From positions 7,455 through 71,454 of the forward strand of contig JBKPTC010000031.1 in assembly GCA_046735355.1 (NCBI GenBank): a stretch of DNA of 64,000 nt, read 5' to 3'. Source of the DNA: DATAEU01 sp046735355. Its GTDB lineage: Bacteria; Actinomycetota; UBA4738; HRBIN12. Under the pieces are notes generated by a model. It was not told where the DNA came from. It saw nothing but the letters and a program-made list of their open reading frames with translations, and ran no database searches. Made by a program: the position numbers and the translations under genes. This document shows, one piece after another, positions 26,070 through 35,660 of the stretch. Position 1 is the first letter of the stretch; each line of letters opens with the position of its first letter.

Positions 26070-26996
26070 TCAGGTGCTCTCGGGCACGCCCCAGTGCGAC
26101 AGGCCGAGGAACGGATAGCGGCTCGCGTCGGCCATTCCGAGCGCGTCGAGGAACTTCGCGAACCCCCACCGCGGCCGATACCCCAACACCCGCTTGGCCT
26201 TTTCGACGGGCCACAGGAAGCGCGCCCAGATGTGCTCTCGCGGGTCGATGCCCCTGCGTTCGAAGACCTCAGTGCATCCGGGCCAGTGGCGCTCGAGGAC
26301 CGCGACCGGATCATCGTGCATGGCGCGCGCGTCGGCCTGCACGAACGGGGTGTCGGCCATGATGTCGAACGCGTCGAAGCCGCCGTCCGGGTCGTGATCG
26401 AGGGCCACGAGCACCGAGTGTGCGACGTCCCGCTCGTCGACGCCGCCGAAGAGCAGGCGAAACCCGTAGTGCTCGAACGAGGCCGGCACGTACATCCCGA
26501 ACCGCAAGGCGACGACGCGCATTCGGCCGATCCGACCGTTGTACCGTCCGAGCTCCTCAGCGAGAACCTTCGAGGCGCCGTAGACGTCCGTCGGCAGCGT
26601 CGGCAGGCCCTCGTGCACCCACGCCCACGCGTCGGAGGGTGCCTCGAGACTGCGACCGTAGACGCCCATCGTGCTCGCGAGCACAACGCGGTCGATGCTG
26701 GCGCCGGCGGCCGCCTCGAACACGTTGAACGCACCGTCGACGTTGATCGAGAAGAAATCGCGCGCGGGCCAGTGGGCGAGATGAATGCCGTGCAGGGCCG
26801 CCGCGTGGACTACCGCGTCACAGCCGTCGACCGCCTTCGCGACCGCGTCGGCGTCGCGGACGTCGCCGACGATGGACTCGACCGATTCGTCGATCGGGCG
26901 GAAGTCGAACGCGACGGGCTCGTGACCGGCCTCCCGCAGCGCAGGGATCGTCGCCCGTCCGAGGTTCCCGCCGGCGCCGGTGATCAGGACGCGCAC
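26070..26996 (-). CDS. NAD-dependent epimerase/dehydratase (extended SDR)
   Basis: A 308-residue protein beginning MRVLITGAGGNLGRATIPAL, the extended-SDR nucleotide loop. The active-site set is present as ASTMGVYG and Y-G-A-S-K (Tyr-x-x-x-Lys). Members include UDP-galactose 4-epimerases and uronate dehydrogenases; the short length and the AALHGIHLAHWPARDF segment place it away from classical GalE, so I do not assign the symbol. It follows the GH43-like gene by 4 bases and precedes the aldo/keto reductase. It could oxidise an aldose or uronate released by the glycosidases. Confidence 0.85.
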   Translation of the reverse strand: MRVLITGAGGNLGRATIPALREAGHEPVAFDFRPIDESVESIVGDVRDADAVAKAVDGCDAVVHAAALHGIHLAHWPARDFFSINVDGAFNVFEAAAGASIDRVVLASTMGVYGRSLEAPSDAWAWVHEGLPTLPTDVYGASKVLAEELGRYNGRIGRMRVVALRFGMYVPASFEHYGFRLLFGGVDERDVAHSVLVALDHDPDGGFDAFDIMADTPFVQADARAMHDDPVAVLERHWPGCTEVFERRGIDPREHIWARFLWPVEKAKRVLGYRPRWGFAKFLDALGMADASRYPFLGLSHWGVPEST

Positions 26997-27000
26997 GTCG

Positions 27001-28017
27001 TCATCCCCCTGTTCCGACCGCCGGCGCCTCGTCGGACTCGACCGAGGGTCCCGACCCGCCGTTGACGACCGGCCACCCGTTCACCCACTCGATCGGATCG
27101 ATGAAGAGGTAGCGGTAATTCGTGAAGTCTCCTCGAATCATCGCGTGGTACACGATCCAGTCGCGGCCGTCGCCGTCCCGGATCGTCGAGTTATGGCCCG
27201 GGGCGTTCACGCTCGCGTTCGCGGCGAGGATCGGGTTGTTGGGGTCGCGCTCGAATGGTCCCGTCGGGGACGAGGAGCGGGCCACCATCACCGCGTAGTG
27301 CGCCTCGGTCCCACAGCACGCGTCTCCCGAGTACATCAGGTAGAAGAAGCCGCCGTGCCGCAGCACCCAGGCACCCTCGACGAGACCCTCGTACGGCCGG
27401 TCCGACGGCTCGAGGACGTCCGTCCGCTCGCCCTCGAGCGCGAGGCCGTCGTCCGAGAGCCGCTGGACGTGGATCGGCACACCGTCGGAGCCCCAGTAGA
27501 TGTACTTCGTCCCGTCGGCCTGCATGACGAACGGATCGATCGCGTCGAATCCCTTCTCGCCGACGATGAGTGGCTTTCCGATCGCGTCCTCGAACGGACC
27601 GGAGGGGCTCGCGGAGGTCGCGACCCCGATCGCCATCCGCGCCGTCTCGAGGTAGCGCGCGGAGAAGTAGAGGTAGTAGGTCGCCCCGAACCGGACGATG
27701 TGCGGCGCCCAGATGTCGCCGTTGTCCGTGCCCGGCGGCGTCCAGTCAGGGCGCTCGCTGAACGCGTCGCCGACGAGCCTCCAATGGACGAGGTCGGTCG
27801 AGTGCAGCACCGGGACGTTGTAGAAGACCGCGTCGTGATACGACTGCGTCGTGTACGCGTAGTAGGACCCGTCGTCGGCCCGGATGATCGACGGGTCGGG
27901 AGCATCGTTGTGCAGGACGGGGTTCCGGTACGCGGGGTCTCGTGATTGCACGAACCAGACGGCCACGGCGCCGACCAAGGCGACGACGGCGACCGCGACG
28001 AGGAGCCGGCGCGTCAC
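27001..28017 (-). CDS. GH43-like five-bladed propeller glycosidase, membrane-anchored
   Basis: A 338-residue protein with an N-terminal membrane anchor or signal (residues 4-24). The catalytic base region is YRNPVLHNDAPDPSIIRADD (Asp), a second conserved Asp lies in FDAIDPFVM, and the acid Glu in LVEGAWVLRHGGFFYLMYSG. These three carboxylates are the hallmark of GH43 arabinanases, xylosidases and exo-galactanases. SGDACCG contains an unusual Cys pair also found in the homologue at 37709. It is likely secreted or held on the outer face, trimming polymers before import. It is the first gene of the leftward six-gene operon and is divergent from the ATPase gene. Confidence 0.87.
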   Translation of the reverse strand: MTRRLLVAVAVVALVGAVAVWFVQSRDPAYRNPVLHNDAPDPSIIRADDGSYYAYTTQSYHDAVFYNVPVLHSTDLVHWRLVGDAFSERPDWTPPGTDNGDIWAPHIVRFGATYYLYFSARYLETARMAIGVATSASPSGPFEDAIGKPLIVGEKGFDAIDPFVMQADGTKYIYWGSDGVPIHVQRLSDDGLALEGERTDVLEPSDRPYEGLVEGAWVLRHGGFFYLMYSGDACCGTEAHYAVMVARSSSPTGPFERDPNNPILAANASVNAPGHNSTIRDGDGRDWIVYHAMIRGDFTNYRYLFIDPIEWVNGWPVVNGGSGPSVESDEAPAVGTGG

Positions 28018-28070
28018 GTCGGTCCGCCGCCTCGCGTGGCGTTTCGCATGCGGGCGAGTCTAGCGATGGC

Positions 28071-28131
28071 CTGCCGGCCGTTCCGGCCGGCTCGCTCCGG
28101 CTCTGCCGGCCGTTCCGGCCGGCTCGCTCCG
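28071..28131. repeat. Two tandem 29-bp repeats, each containing a GC-rich hairpin
   Basis: The unit 28071-28099 recurs without change at 28103-28131 (period 32). Each unit contains the inverted repeat GCCGGCC-GTTCC-GGCCGGC (7-bp arms, 5-base loop) followed by GGCTCGCTCCG-type sequence. They lie in the 167-base region between the divergent GH43-like and ATPase genes. They could be regulator-binding sites, a transcription barrier between the two promoters, or copies of a dispersed REP-like element. Confidence 0.6.
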
Positions 28132-28160
28132 CTCGGGCGGCCATCGTAGAGTCCGGTTAC

Positions 28161-28170
28161 CCAACGTTGG
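28161..28170. promoter_or_regulatory. Palindrome CCAACGTTGG before the ATPase gene (possible LacI-type operator)
   Basis: A perfect 10-bp palindrome centred on AACGTT, 14 bases before the ATG at 28185. LacI-family repressors of sugar genes bind palindromes with a central CG, so this is a reasonable operator candidate. No LacI gene is in the window. Confidence 0.35.
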
Positions 28171-28184
28171 TGGCCGGAGGTGCG

Positions 28185-29447
<1,263 letters not shown>

Positions 29448-29900
29448 GCAGCGCGTTCGGCGTCGGACGCGACGTCCGGCTCTGGCGATCTGACGGTCAC
29501 GGCGATCCGACGACCCCGGTCGCGACCCGTACTCCTGTCCGTCGCGTCTGGCGCGACCCGGGGAACCTTGACCCGCACGCCGAGCGGGCGGATAGTTCGA
29601 GGGTCGCCGTTTCGCGGGGGCGCAATTGGTTGCGTCGAAGCCTCGACCCCTTCCGAACCTTCCGCGAAACGTGTGGGTGCTCGGCCGTGCGTCCTGGGAG
29701 TTAGCCCCGTGTTTCGGTTCCCTACGCCTGCCGGGAGGCGCTCAGCAATCTCGGCGGTTTAACGATGGGCGCGGAGGACAAGCCGTTGGCGCTCCGATCG
29801 TTCACGGATCGATCGGTCTAACGGACGCGCACTCGAGCGTGAGGAAATCTTCGGACCAACGTCTGGTTGGAAGCTGAGACATGACCCTGGCCGGAAGGTC
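29448..29900. other. Gene-poor stretch between the ATPase and an orphan binding protein
   Basis: No convincing gene. One short plus-strand frame near 29630-29720 encodes PNLPRNVWVLGRASWEL, which resembles the first residues of some MFS transporters (PRNVWVL before helix 1), but no membrane helices follow, so at most it is a remnant. Base composition is less GC-rich than in the flanking genes. Confidence 0.35.
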
Positions 29901-31082
29901 CTAGGGCGTATAGCCCACGGCGGTGGCCCAGGCGAGGTCCACGTGGAGGGTGCCCGAGGCATCGGACGTATCCACCGTCACCGTGGACGGCACGCGGTTG
30001 CCGGTCGGCGACAGGATCGTGGCCGACCCGGTCCAGCCGATGAAGTTCTTGGTGGAGTAAAGCACTCTCGCGAGCGGCACCTGCTGGAAGTTGTGGGCCT
30101 TGATCGCGCTCTGCACAAGGAGGTTGACCGAGTCGAAGGTGTAGGGACTCCACAGGCCGGGTGCCGAGTGGAATTTGGCCTCGAAGGCGGACAGGAAGGG
30201 GGCCGAGCCCGCGAAGTCGGACGGGGCGGGCACGCCGAGCACGGGGCAGTTTTGGACGGCAGGGATCCCGGCGTCGGTCACGTAGCCAACCGAGGCCGAG
30301 GCGTAGTCAGACAGGCAGTTCGTGCCCGCGCCGACCTCAAGCATCTGGTCGGCCACCAGCGCGCCCTCGGGGTAGTACAGGTCGGCGTAGACCCCGGTCG
30401 GATGGGTTGCCAGGGCCTGGGCCACGGCTGCCTGGATCACGGCGGGATCGTTGGTGGCGCTGGGGATGATCGGGATGTTGGCGGATACGGTGACTCCAGC
30501 GGCCTGGAGCCCGGCCACGAGCGAGGCGTCTGCCCCCTGGGTATAAGCGGTGGAGTTGTCATAGACGACGGCCACCGAGGTGTTCTTCTGCCAGGTAGTC
30601 AAGGCCTGCACGGCGATCGGCGAGATCTGGTCGTTCATGGGCTGGAGCGTGACACCGTAGCCTTCGGTCGAGGTCGACGAGGTGAGGCGGATCGGGACCA
30701 GCTTGTCCTTGATGAACAGCGGCAATGTCTGCAGGCCTACCCCCGAGTTGTACGGACCCACCACCCCGTCGAGTCCGGCCCGGATGGCAGCCTTGGCTGC
30801 AGCCACGCCGACGGTAGGATCGGCCGCATCGTCGATCGGGACGATCTGGACCTGACGTCCGAGCACCCCACCGGCCGCGTTGATCTGGTCGGCGGCTAGT
30901 TGAGCACCCTCGAGCATGCCGATGCCGACATCGGACTGGCTTCCGGTGAGCGGTCCCTCGAGGCCGATCTTCCAGACCTTGGGCTGGGATGCTCGGACCG
31001 TGCCCTGGGCTGCCGCATCAAAAGAGGTGATGAACAAGGCCACGCCCAGGGTGAAGGCGAGCTTCTTGGCGAGATGACGCAT
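29901..31082 (-). CDS. ABC transporter substrate-binding protein, branched-chain-amino-acid type (Peripla_BP_6)
   Basis: A 393-residue protein with a signal peptide (MRHLAKKLAFTLGVALFITS, cleavage after DAAAQ). The mature part has the type I periplasmic-binding fold: KIGLEGPLTGSQSDVGIGM, AADQINAAGGVLGRQVQIVP, GLDGVVGPYNSGVG, and a second lobe from VAVVYDNSTAYTQGADASL. LivJ-like proteins bind amino acids, amides or small aromatics. There is no lipobox and no cognate permease or ATPase nearby, so it is an orphan. G+C looks lower than in neighbours. It lies between the sugar locus and the tRNA-Arg copies, which suggests separate acquisition. Confidence 0.88.
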   Translation of the reverse strand: MRHLAKKLAFTLGVALFITSFDAAAQGTVRASQPKVWKIGLEGPLTGSQSDVGIGMLEGAQLAADQINAAGGVLGRQVQIVPIDDAADPTVGVAAAKAAIRAGLDGVVGPYNSGVGLQTLPLFIKDKLVPIRLTSSTSTEGYGVTLQPMNDQISPIAVQALTTWQKNTSVAVVYDNSTAYTQGADASLVAGLQAAGVTVSANIPIIPSATNDPAVIQAAVAQALATHPTGVYADLYYPEGALVADQMLEVGAGTNCLSDYASASVGYVTDAGIPAVQNCPVLGVPAPSDFAGSAPFLSAFEAKFHSAPGLWSPYTFDSVNLLVQSAIKAHNFQQVPLARVLYSTKNFIGWTGSATILSPTGNRVPSTVTVDTSDASGTLHVDLAWATAVGYTP

Positions 31083-31151
31083 TGAAGCTCCATTTTAGGT
31101 CGAGGTGGGGCCGGAGTGTCCAGGATGACCCCGAACACGACAGTGGATGGT

Positions 31152-31190
31152 CGCCGGGCAGGAATCGATCCTGCGACACGCGGTCAGGAA
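31152..31190 (-). repeat. Degenerate tRNA-Arg 3' fragment
   Basis: On the minus strand this segment reads as a T arm with an altered loop (GCAGGATCGATTCCTGC), preceded by CGCGTGTC as in the copy at 10674. The acceptor strand is CCGGCGA rather than CGGGGGC. No D arm precedes it. It looks like an older attachment-site copy or a decayed tRNA tail, 110 bases from the intact tRNA. Confidence 0.5.
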
Positions 31191-31299
31191 CCTGATGGCC
31201 ACCGCTGTCCGCTTACCTTGTACGCCAGCGGTTATGTGCTGGGTCCGTCGAGTCTGGACGAGACCGGTCCGATCAGCGACGCAAAGCCGCTGGTGGAGG

Positions 31300-31371
31300 T
31301 GCCCCCGGCAGGAATCGAACCTGCGCACGCGGTTTAGGAAACCGCTGCTCTATCCACTGAGCTACGAGGGC
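31300..31371 (-). tRNA. tRNA-Arg (anticodon CCT)
   Basis: A full cloverleaf fits: acceptor GCCCTCG paired with CGGGGGC (one U-G pair), TA, D stem GCTC/GAGC around AGTGGATA, anticodon stem GCGGT/ACCGC with loop TTCCTAA (anticodon CCT, reading AGG codons), a 4-base variable loop GTGC, and T arm GCAGG-TTCGATT-CCTGC, then discriminator A. CCA is not encoded. It is the intact copy at the right border of the putative island, its 3' end facing the island. Confidence 0.93.
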
Positions 31372-31454
31372 CACCGTCGCAGGATAACGAGCGGCGCGCA
31401 GAGGATCGCGCAGGGCTCTAGTCCTCCGCGTCCGAAGCGTTACACAAAGAGATC

Positions 31455-31484
31455 GGTGCGGCCGCTTGGGGAAACAGCCGCACC
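31455..31484 (-). terminator. Possible hairpin terminator
   Basis: GGTGCGGC and GCCGCACC form an 8-bp stem around a 14-base loop, 55 bases past the end of the leftward gene that stops at 31539. There is no run of T, so this would be a weak or Rho-assisted terminator, or only a chance stem in GC-rich DNA. Confidence 0.3.
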
Positions 31485-31538
31485 CATCTCGTCACCTATG
31501 GCCGGTCGAGTTGACTGGCCCAGGTAGTCAGCGTCCTC

Positions 31539-32453
31539 CTACGACGTCGTGTCGGCGTCCGCGATCTTGTAGATGCCTCCCGAGGCGTCGGGACAGTGGT
31601 TCCGGATGAGGTACGCGGTCGTCGACCCGCCCGGCTCGTCGAACGCGAACGTCACGAACGCGTCGAACCCGCGGCGAATCCTCGCGATGACGGTGCCCGG
31701 ACCGCCGACCGGGTAGCGGACGATGCGCGCCCGCAGCCCGCAACGCCAGACGTCATGACCGCCCGCCCGAGTCATGTAGACGGTTCCGTCGACGTCGATG
31801 CCGCCCGCGTACTGTTGCAGGTCCGGATTCTCGATCTTCTCGAGGCCCTCCGTCGAGATCTGATACCGGAATAGGTTGCATCTCCGAAGCGCACCGCGCC
31901 GCACCGCACATGTCTCGAAGGTGGCCCAGTCGCCGTTCACCTGGTCCGACACGACGTATCCCCGCCCCTTGTGCAGGATCCGCTGCTCGTCGGTCGTGAG
32001 GTTGTACAGGATCACCTTCGTGCGACGGCCGAGCCTCGTGAAGAGCAGCCAGTCACCGGAAAGGGACGGCCGGTTCTCGAACTTGTCCGAGTTAACCGCC
32101 GCTGGAAGCGCAGAACCAGTGTCCGTCGCAGCGTCGTACAGCGCGAGGTTTCCGTGGCCGTGCCGTGACACCTGATACACGACGGTCGAGCCGTCGATCC
32201 CGACGCTGTAGCTTCGCGTACCGCGCGGATTGACGCGTACGGGGTCGCCGCCGCCGACCGGGCGAACGAAGCTGTTGTAGTGGCTCGGATGCGCGATCGA
32301 GTTCTGCGACCACGCGAAGTAGGTGCCGGAAACGGCAACCGACCCCTCGTCGACGTCCCGGTCGTCCGTCACCTTCGTGAGGGTGGCGGCTTCGGCGGTC
32401 GGCATGACGCCGAGCGTCAGAACGCCGATCAGCACGAGCGCGATGCGCTTCAT
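31539..32453 (-). CDS. Secreted beta-propeller-like hypothetical protein
   Basis: A 304-residue protein with GGGAGG before the ATG at 32453. A signal peptide (MKRIALVLIGVLTLGVMPTAEA) is followed by repeated units of about 45 residues with patterns such as VAVSGTYFAWSQN, VGIDGSTVVYQVSRHG, PSLSGDWLLFTRLG, VNGDWATFETC and IDVDGTVYMTRAGGHD. This G-x-x-h-h-a-W/F-x rhythm is that of TolB/WD40-like six-bladed propellers. Two Cys pairs in the last third may form disulphides outside the cell. It may bind a ligand or scaffold other proteins; no catalytic motif is visible. Confidence 0.7.
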   Translation of the reverse strand: MKRIALVLIGVLTLGVMPTAEAATLTKVTDDRDVDEGSVAVSGTYFAWSQNSIAHPSHYNSFVRPVGGGDPVRVNPRGTRSYSVGIDGSTVVYQVSRHGHGNLALYDAATDTGSALPAAVNSDKFENRPSLSGDWLLFTRLGRRTKVILYNLTTDEQRILHKGRGYVVSDQVNGDWATFETCAVRRGALRRCNLFRYQISTEGLEKIENPDLQQYAGGIDVDGTVYMTRAGGHDVWRCGLRARIVRYPVGGPGTVIARIRRGFDAFVTFAFDEPGGSTTAYLIRNHCPDASGGIYKIADADTTS

Positions 32454-32540
32454 GAGGGCCTCCCTTCCCCGCGGGCACCGTAGTTCGGCTTTCTTTCGGG
32501 CGCAACTCGATGGTCGTTTGGTCGTTCGAGAGAACGCCGG

Positions 32541-33722
32541 CTAGCCGCGCGCCCGCGCGAACTCGCGCAGACGGTCGCCGGCGGCCTCGAGCGTCTCGAG
32601 CCTCTTCGGGAACGCGAACCGGAGGAGCCGGTGGCCGTCCGCCGGGTTCGAGAAGAAGGACGAGCCCGGAACCGTCGCCACGCCGGCGTGCTCGACGAGG
32701 TGCAGGGCGGCCTCCGTGTCGTCCTCGAACCCGAGATGCCCGATCTCTGCCATCACGTAGTACGCGCCCTCGGGTGCACGGGCGTCGAAGCCGACGTCAC
32801 CGAGGATCCGAAGCATCGTCTCGCGCCGCCTGGCGTAGTCGATCTTCATGCGGTCGTAATACGTCTGCGGCATCTTCAGGGCGGCGATACCCGCGTGCTG
32901 CAACGGCGCCGCGGCGGCGACGGTGAGGAAGTCGTGGACCACGCGGATGCCCTGCGTGAGACGAGCGTCCGCGACCGTCCATCCGACGCGCCATCCGGTG
33001 ACGGCGTACGTCTTCGAGAGCGCGCTGATCGTGACGGTTCGATCGTGCATGCCGGCGATCGTGGCGATCGGGATGTGCTCGCGATCGTCGAACGTGATGT
33101 GTTCGTAGATCTCGTCGGTGATCGCGATCGCGTCCCACTTGATGCAGAGCCTCGCGATGGCCTCGAGCTCCCCGCGCGTGAACACCTTGCCGGTCGGGTT
33201 GTTGGGCGAGTTGAGGACGATCGCGCGCGTTCGGTCGTTGAACGCCGCCTCCAGCTCGCCCTCGTCGAGGCTCCAGTCGGGCGCGTGGAGTTGCACGATC
33301 CTCGGTGTCGCACCGGTCAGGATCACGTCGGGGCCGTAGTTCTCGTAGAACGGCTCGAGGATCACGATCTCGTCGCCCGGGTCCACGAGGCCGAGCATGG
33401 CGGCGATCATCGCCTCGGTCGAACCGCACGTGACGCAGATGTCCGTCTCGGGATCGACGTCCATCCCGTACCGACGGCGATACGTCTGGGCGAGCGCCTC
33501 GCGGAGCTCCGGCACGCCGAACGTGACGGGGTACTGGTTGTGGTCCTCGTTGATCGCGCGGGCCGCCGCCTCCTTGAGCTCGAACGGCGCCGGGAAGTCG
33601 GGATAGCCCTGTCCGAGGTTGATGGCGCCGTGCGCGTCGGCCAGACGCGTCATCTCGCGGATCACCGACTCGGTGAAGGAGGCCGCCTTGACGGAGGTCG
33701 CACGCCGGCTCTCGGTGCTCAC
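32541..33722 (-). CDS. Pyridoxal-phosphate aminotransferase, class I/II
   Basis: A 393-residue protein from the GTG at 33722; an upstream start at 33887 adds an unlikely basic leader. It has the fold type I landmarks: GAINLGQGYPDFP, ICVTCGSTEAMIAA (phosphate loop), NSPNNPTGKVFTRGEL, ITDEIYEHI (Asp and Tyr contacting the ring) and the Schiff-base Lys in ISALSKTYAVTGWRVGW. It groups with aspartate/kynurenine-type aminotransferases that often act on aspartate, methionine or aromatic amino acids. It stands alone, so the substrate is left open. Confidence 0.92.
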   Translation of the reverse strand: MSTESRRATSVKAASFTESVIREMTRLADAHGAINLGQGYPDFPAPFELKEAAARAINEDHNQYPVTFGVPELREALAQTYRRRYGMDVDPETDICVTCGSTEAMIAAMLGLVDPGDEIVILEPFYENYGPDVILTGATPRIVQLHAPDWSLDEGELEAAFNDRTRAIVLNSPNNPTGKVFTRGELEAIARLCIKWDAIAITDEIYEHITFDDREHIPIATIAGMHDRTVTISALSKTYAVTGWRVGWTVADARLTQGIRVVHDFLTVAAAAPLQHAGIAALKMPQTYYDRMKIDYARRRETMLRILGDVGFDARAPEGAYYVMAEIGHLGFEDDTEAALHLVEHAGVATVPGSSFFSNPADGHRLLRFAFPKRLETLEAAGDRLREFARARG

Positions 33723-33817
33723 GCCCGAAGGATAGTCGGGGTTCGCGTCCGTATCCCCAGACGCGCTATCGGCCGTCGACCGTGGAAGCGCCCGAACGTC
33801 GCAACGAGCGTACGAAG

Positions 33818-34471
33818 TCAGCCCGCGCTGACGAACGGGGCCGGATCGAAGATCGCCGTCTGCGCGACGAGATCGCCCGGGCCGCATTCCGCGCTCGAGC
33901 CGGTTTCGCCTATCACGTGGAGGTACAACGTTCGACCCGAGACCGAGAACGAATACGTGATCGTGCAGCCGTAGCCCTTCGCCTGAACGGTATGCGGTCC
34001 CGTTACGGTGAAGCTCCCGCTCCAGCCCGCCTCCCGCTTGCCCGTGTCGCTCTCCGCCGTCTGGAACCAGAATCCGTCCTGCACCACGAGGCCCTGCCGG
34101 ATCCAGCGGTCGAACCTCAGGCCCGGACCGAAGTAGTAGCGAGCCGCCTGCCGACGCGAGAAGCCGGCCTCGCGCAACGTCGACTCGATCGTCGAGCGCG
34201 TGATCGGATGTGTCCAGTAGACGCCGTCCGGGATCGTCGCGACGGCCTCGCGCGACGGCGTTGGTCCCGTCGCCGCGGCCGACCGCCCGCGAGGCAGCGC
34301 GGACAACCCGGCGGCTAGGCCGCCGATGCCGACGGCGAGCGCGACGACCGCCGTTCCGATCCGGCGGCGCGCGCGACGGCGCGTCCCCCGGTCGAGCGTC
34401 CGTTGGAGCGCGTCGGGCGGAAGCTCGAAGTGCTCGGAGCGCCGTTCGAGCCGCTCGCGCAGATCACTCAT
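33818..34471 (-). CDS. Single-pass membrane protein paired with second ECF sigma factor
   Basis: A 217-residue protein starting at an ATG that overlaps the sigma-factor stop by 8 bases (ATGAGTGA). It has a cytoplasmic, Arg-rich N-terminus of about 38 residues (SDLRERLERRSEHF...LDRGTRRRARRRI), one membrane helix at about 39-58, and an outer domain with GVYWTHPITRSTI, a Trp-rich central part and two Cys (GYGCTI and SAECGPGD) that could pair. The layout matches the protein at 3807, although the outer domains differ. It is probably a sensor or anti-sigma factor, but has no known anti-sigma motif. Confidence 0.62.
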   Translation of the reverse strand: MSDLRERLERRSEHFELPPDALQRTLDRGTRRRARRRIGTAVVALAVGIGGLAAGLSALPRGRSAAATGPTPSREAVATIPDGVYWTHPITRSTIESTLREAGFSRRQAARYYFGPGLRFDRWIRQGLVVQDGFWFQTAESDTGKREAGWSGSFTVTGPHTVQAKGYGCTITYSFSVSGRTLYLHVIGETGSSAECGPGDLVAQTAIFDPAPFVSAG

Positions 34472-35012
34472 CGATCGATCCGATCGTCTCGCGCATCGCC
34501 GCGCGCGCCTGCGACGCAAGCACGCGAACGGTGACGTCCCGGATGCCCATCATCGAAGCGGCCTCGCCCGACGTGCAGCCGAGGACGTCGAGGAGGACGA
34601 GCGCGGCTCGTTGCCGAGGCGTCAGATCGGCCAGCGCGCGGTCGATCGAATATCGGTCATCGACGACACCGAACGCGTCGGGCGAGAACTCGCTCGACGT
34701 CGATGCGAGGCCCGCGACGGCACGGAAGTGGCGTGCGAGCTTCCGCGTCCTCTTCTTCCACCGGTTGAACGCCGCTCGATACAGATAGCCGACGGGATCG
34801 TCCATCACGGAGACGCGGTCCCAGCGCTCTAGGAGCGCGAGGAACGCGTCCTGGACCATCTCCTCGGCCTCCTGCCGGTTGCCCGTGATGACGCACATGC
34901 GACGGTACAGGGTGGGCGCGTGGTCCTCGAAGAACGTCTCGAACGCCATCACAGACGCGCCGTCGGTCGCGCGGTCGCGCGTCGCGGCGACGAGCCTCAG
35001 GCGGGCCGACAT
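34464..35012 (-). CDS. ECF-family RNA polymerase sigma factor
   Basis: From the ATG at 35012 the protein has 182 residues; the ATG at 34949 (MAFETFFEDH) would give 161 and also keeps both domains. Region 2 is FETFFEDHAPTLYRRMCVITGNRQEAEEMVQDAFLALLERW and YLYRAAFNRW in outline; region 4 is LTPRQRAALVLLDVLGC then VTVRVLASQARAAM, a helix-turn-helix. It is co-transcribed with the membrane protein that overlaps its stop, and divergent from the secreted protein at 35160, a plausible member of its regulon. Confidence 0.88.
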   Translation of the reverse strand: MSARLRLVAATRDRATDGASVMAFETFFEDHAPTLYRRMCVITGNRQEAEEMVQDAFLALLERWDRVSVMDDPVGYLYRAAFNRWKKRTRKLARHFRAVAGLASTSSEFSPDAFGVVDDRYSIDRALADLTPRQRAALVLLDVLGCTSGEAASMMGIRDVTVRVLASQARAAMRETIGSIDE

Positions 35013-35159
35013 CCAGTAGAGAACCCCCCTCGAGGTGGAACCGTTTAGCCGGCGGCCCGAAGATCCAGAACATCGCGCCAACCCCGCGGATCGCTAAACG
35101 GATGAGCCACGGCGAGCCTTCTCCTCCCATCGGCATTCGAATCGAAGGAGGCGCTCATC

Positions 35160-35660
35160 ATGACACATCGGATCCGGATCGCGTTGACCGTCCGTCTCGC
35201 CGCCGGGGCCGCGATCGTGGGGGTGCTCGCATCGATCTTCGTCGCGCAGCCGGCGTTCGCGTCCACCGTCGTGCCGGTGCAGATGACGTTCACGGAGCAG
35301 GAGTTCTCGCCGAACTGCTCGCTTCCGGATGGCTTCTGCGGAACGGGCGTCGTGCTGCCGTACGGGAAGGTGACGGAGACGATCCGCTTCGAGGCAGGGT
35401 GCGGCGGTGGATGTGATCTTCGAACGATCTATCTCCCCGGCGGCTCGATTGTCGTCAACGAGCCGTTCAACACGGCGGTGTGCCCGGGAACGTGCGCTCC
35501 GGCGGGTCGTGGAGAGCCCGTCTACGCGGCTCTGTCCGACACGATCATCGCCGGGACTGGCGTCTTCGGGGGCGCGAGCGGGCATCTCGACGGTTCGGTG
35601 CGCGCGTCCGGCGACGCAAGTCTGATCCAGCTATCGGGATCGATCGTGCTGACCGGCTGA
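35160..35660 (+). CDS. Secreted hypothetical protein
   Basis: A 166-residue protein with a strong AAGGAGG nine bases before its ATG. Residues 1-35 are a signal peptide ending AQPAFAS. The mature part is beta-rich with five Cys (SPNCSLPDGFCGTG, GCGGGCDL, VCPGTCAP) that probably form disulphides, and ends SLIQLSGSIVLTG. It resembles small dirigent-like or allene-oxide-cyclase-like secreted beta barrels in rhythm, but I cannot assign a family. It is divergent from the ECF sigma gene. Confidence 0.65.
   Translation: MTHRIRIALTVRLAAGAAIVGVLASIFVAQPAFASTVVPVQMTFTEQEFSPNCSLPDGFCGTGVVLPYGKVTETIRFEAGCGGGCDLRTIYLPGGSIVVNEPFNTAVCPGTCAPAGRGEPVYAALSDTIIAGTGVFGGASGHLDGSVRASGDASLIQLSGSIVLTG

Noticed and set aside
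29626..29877. MFS transporter remnant
   Set aside because: Only a dozen residues resemble an MFS N-terminus, with no membrane helices after; not annotated as a pseudogene.
31116..31337. Short plus-strand frame ending in PAGIEPAHAV
   Set aside because: Same artefact: it reads through the antisense of the tRNA-Arg copies.
31441..31538. Possible intrinsic terminator treated as strong
   Set aside because: The stem lacks a T-run; kept only as a low-confidence hairpin.
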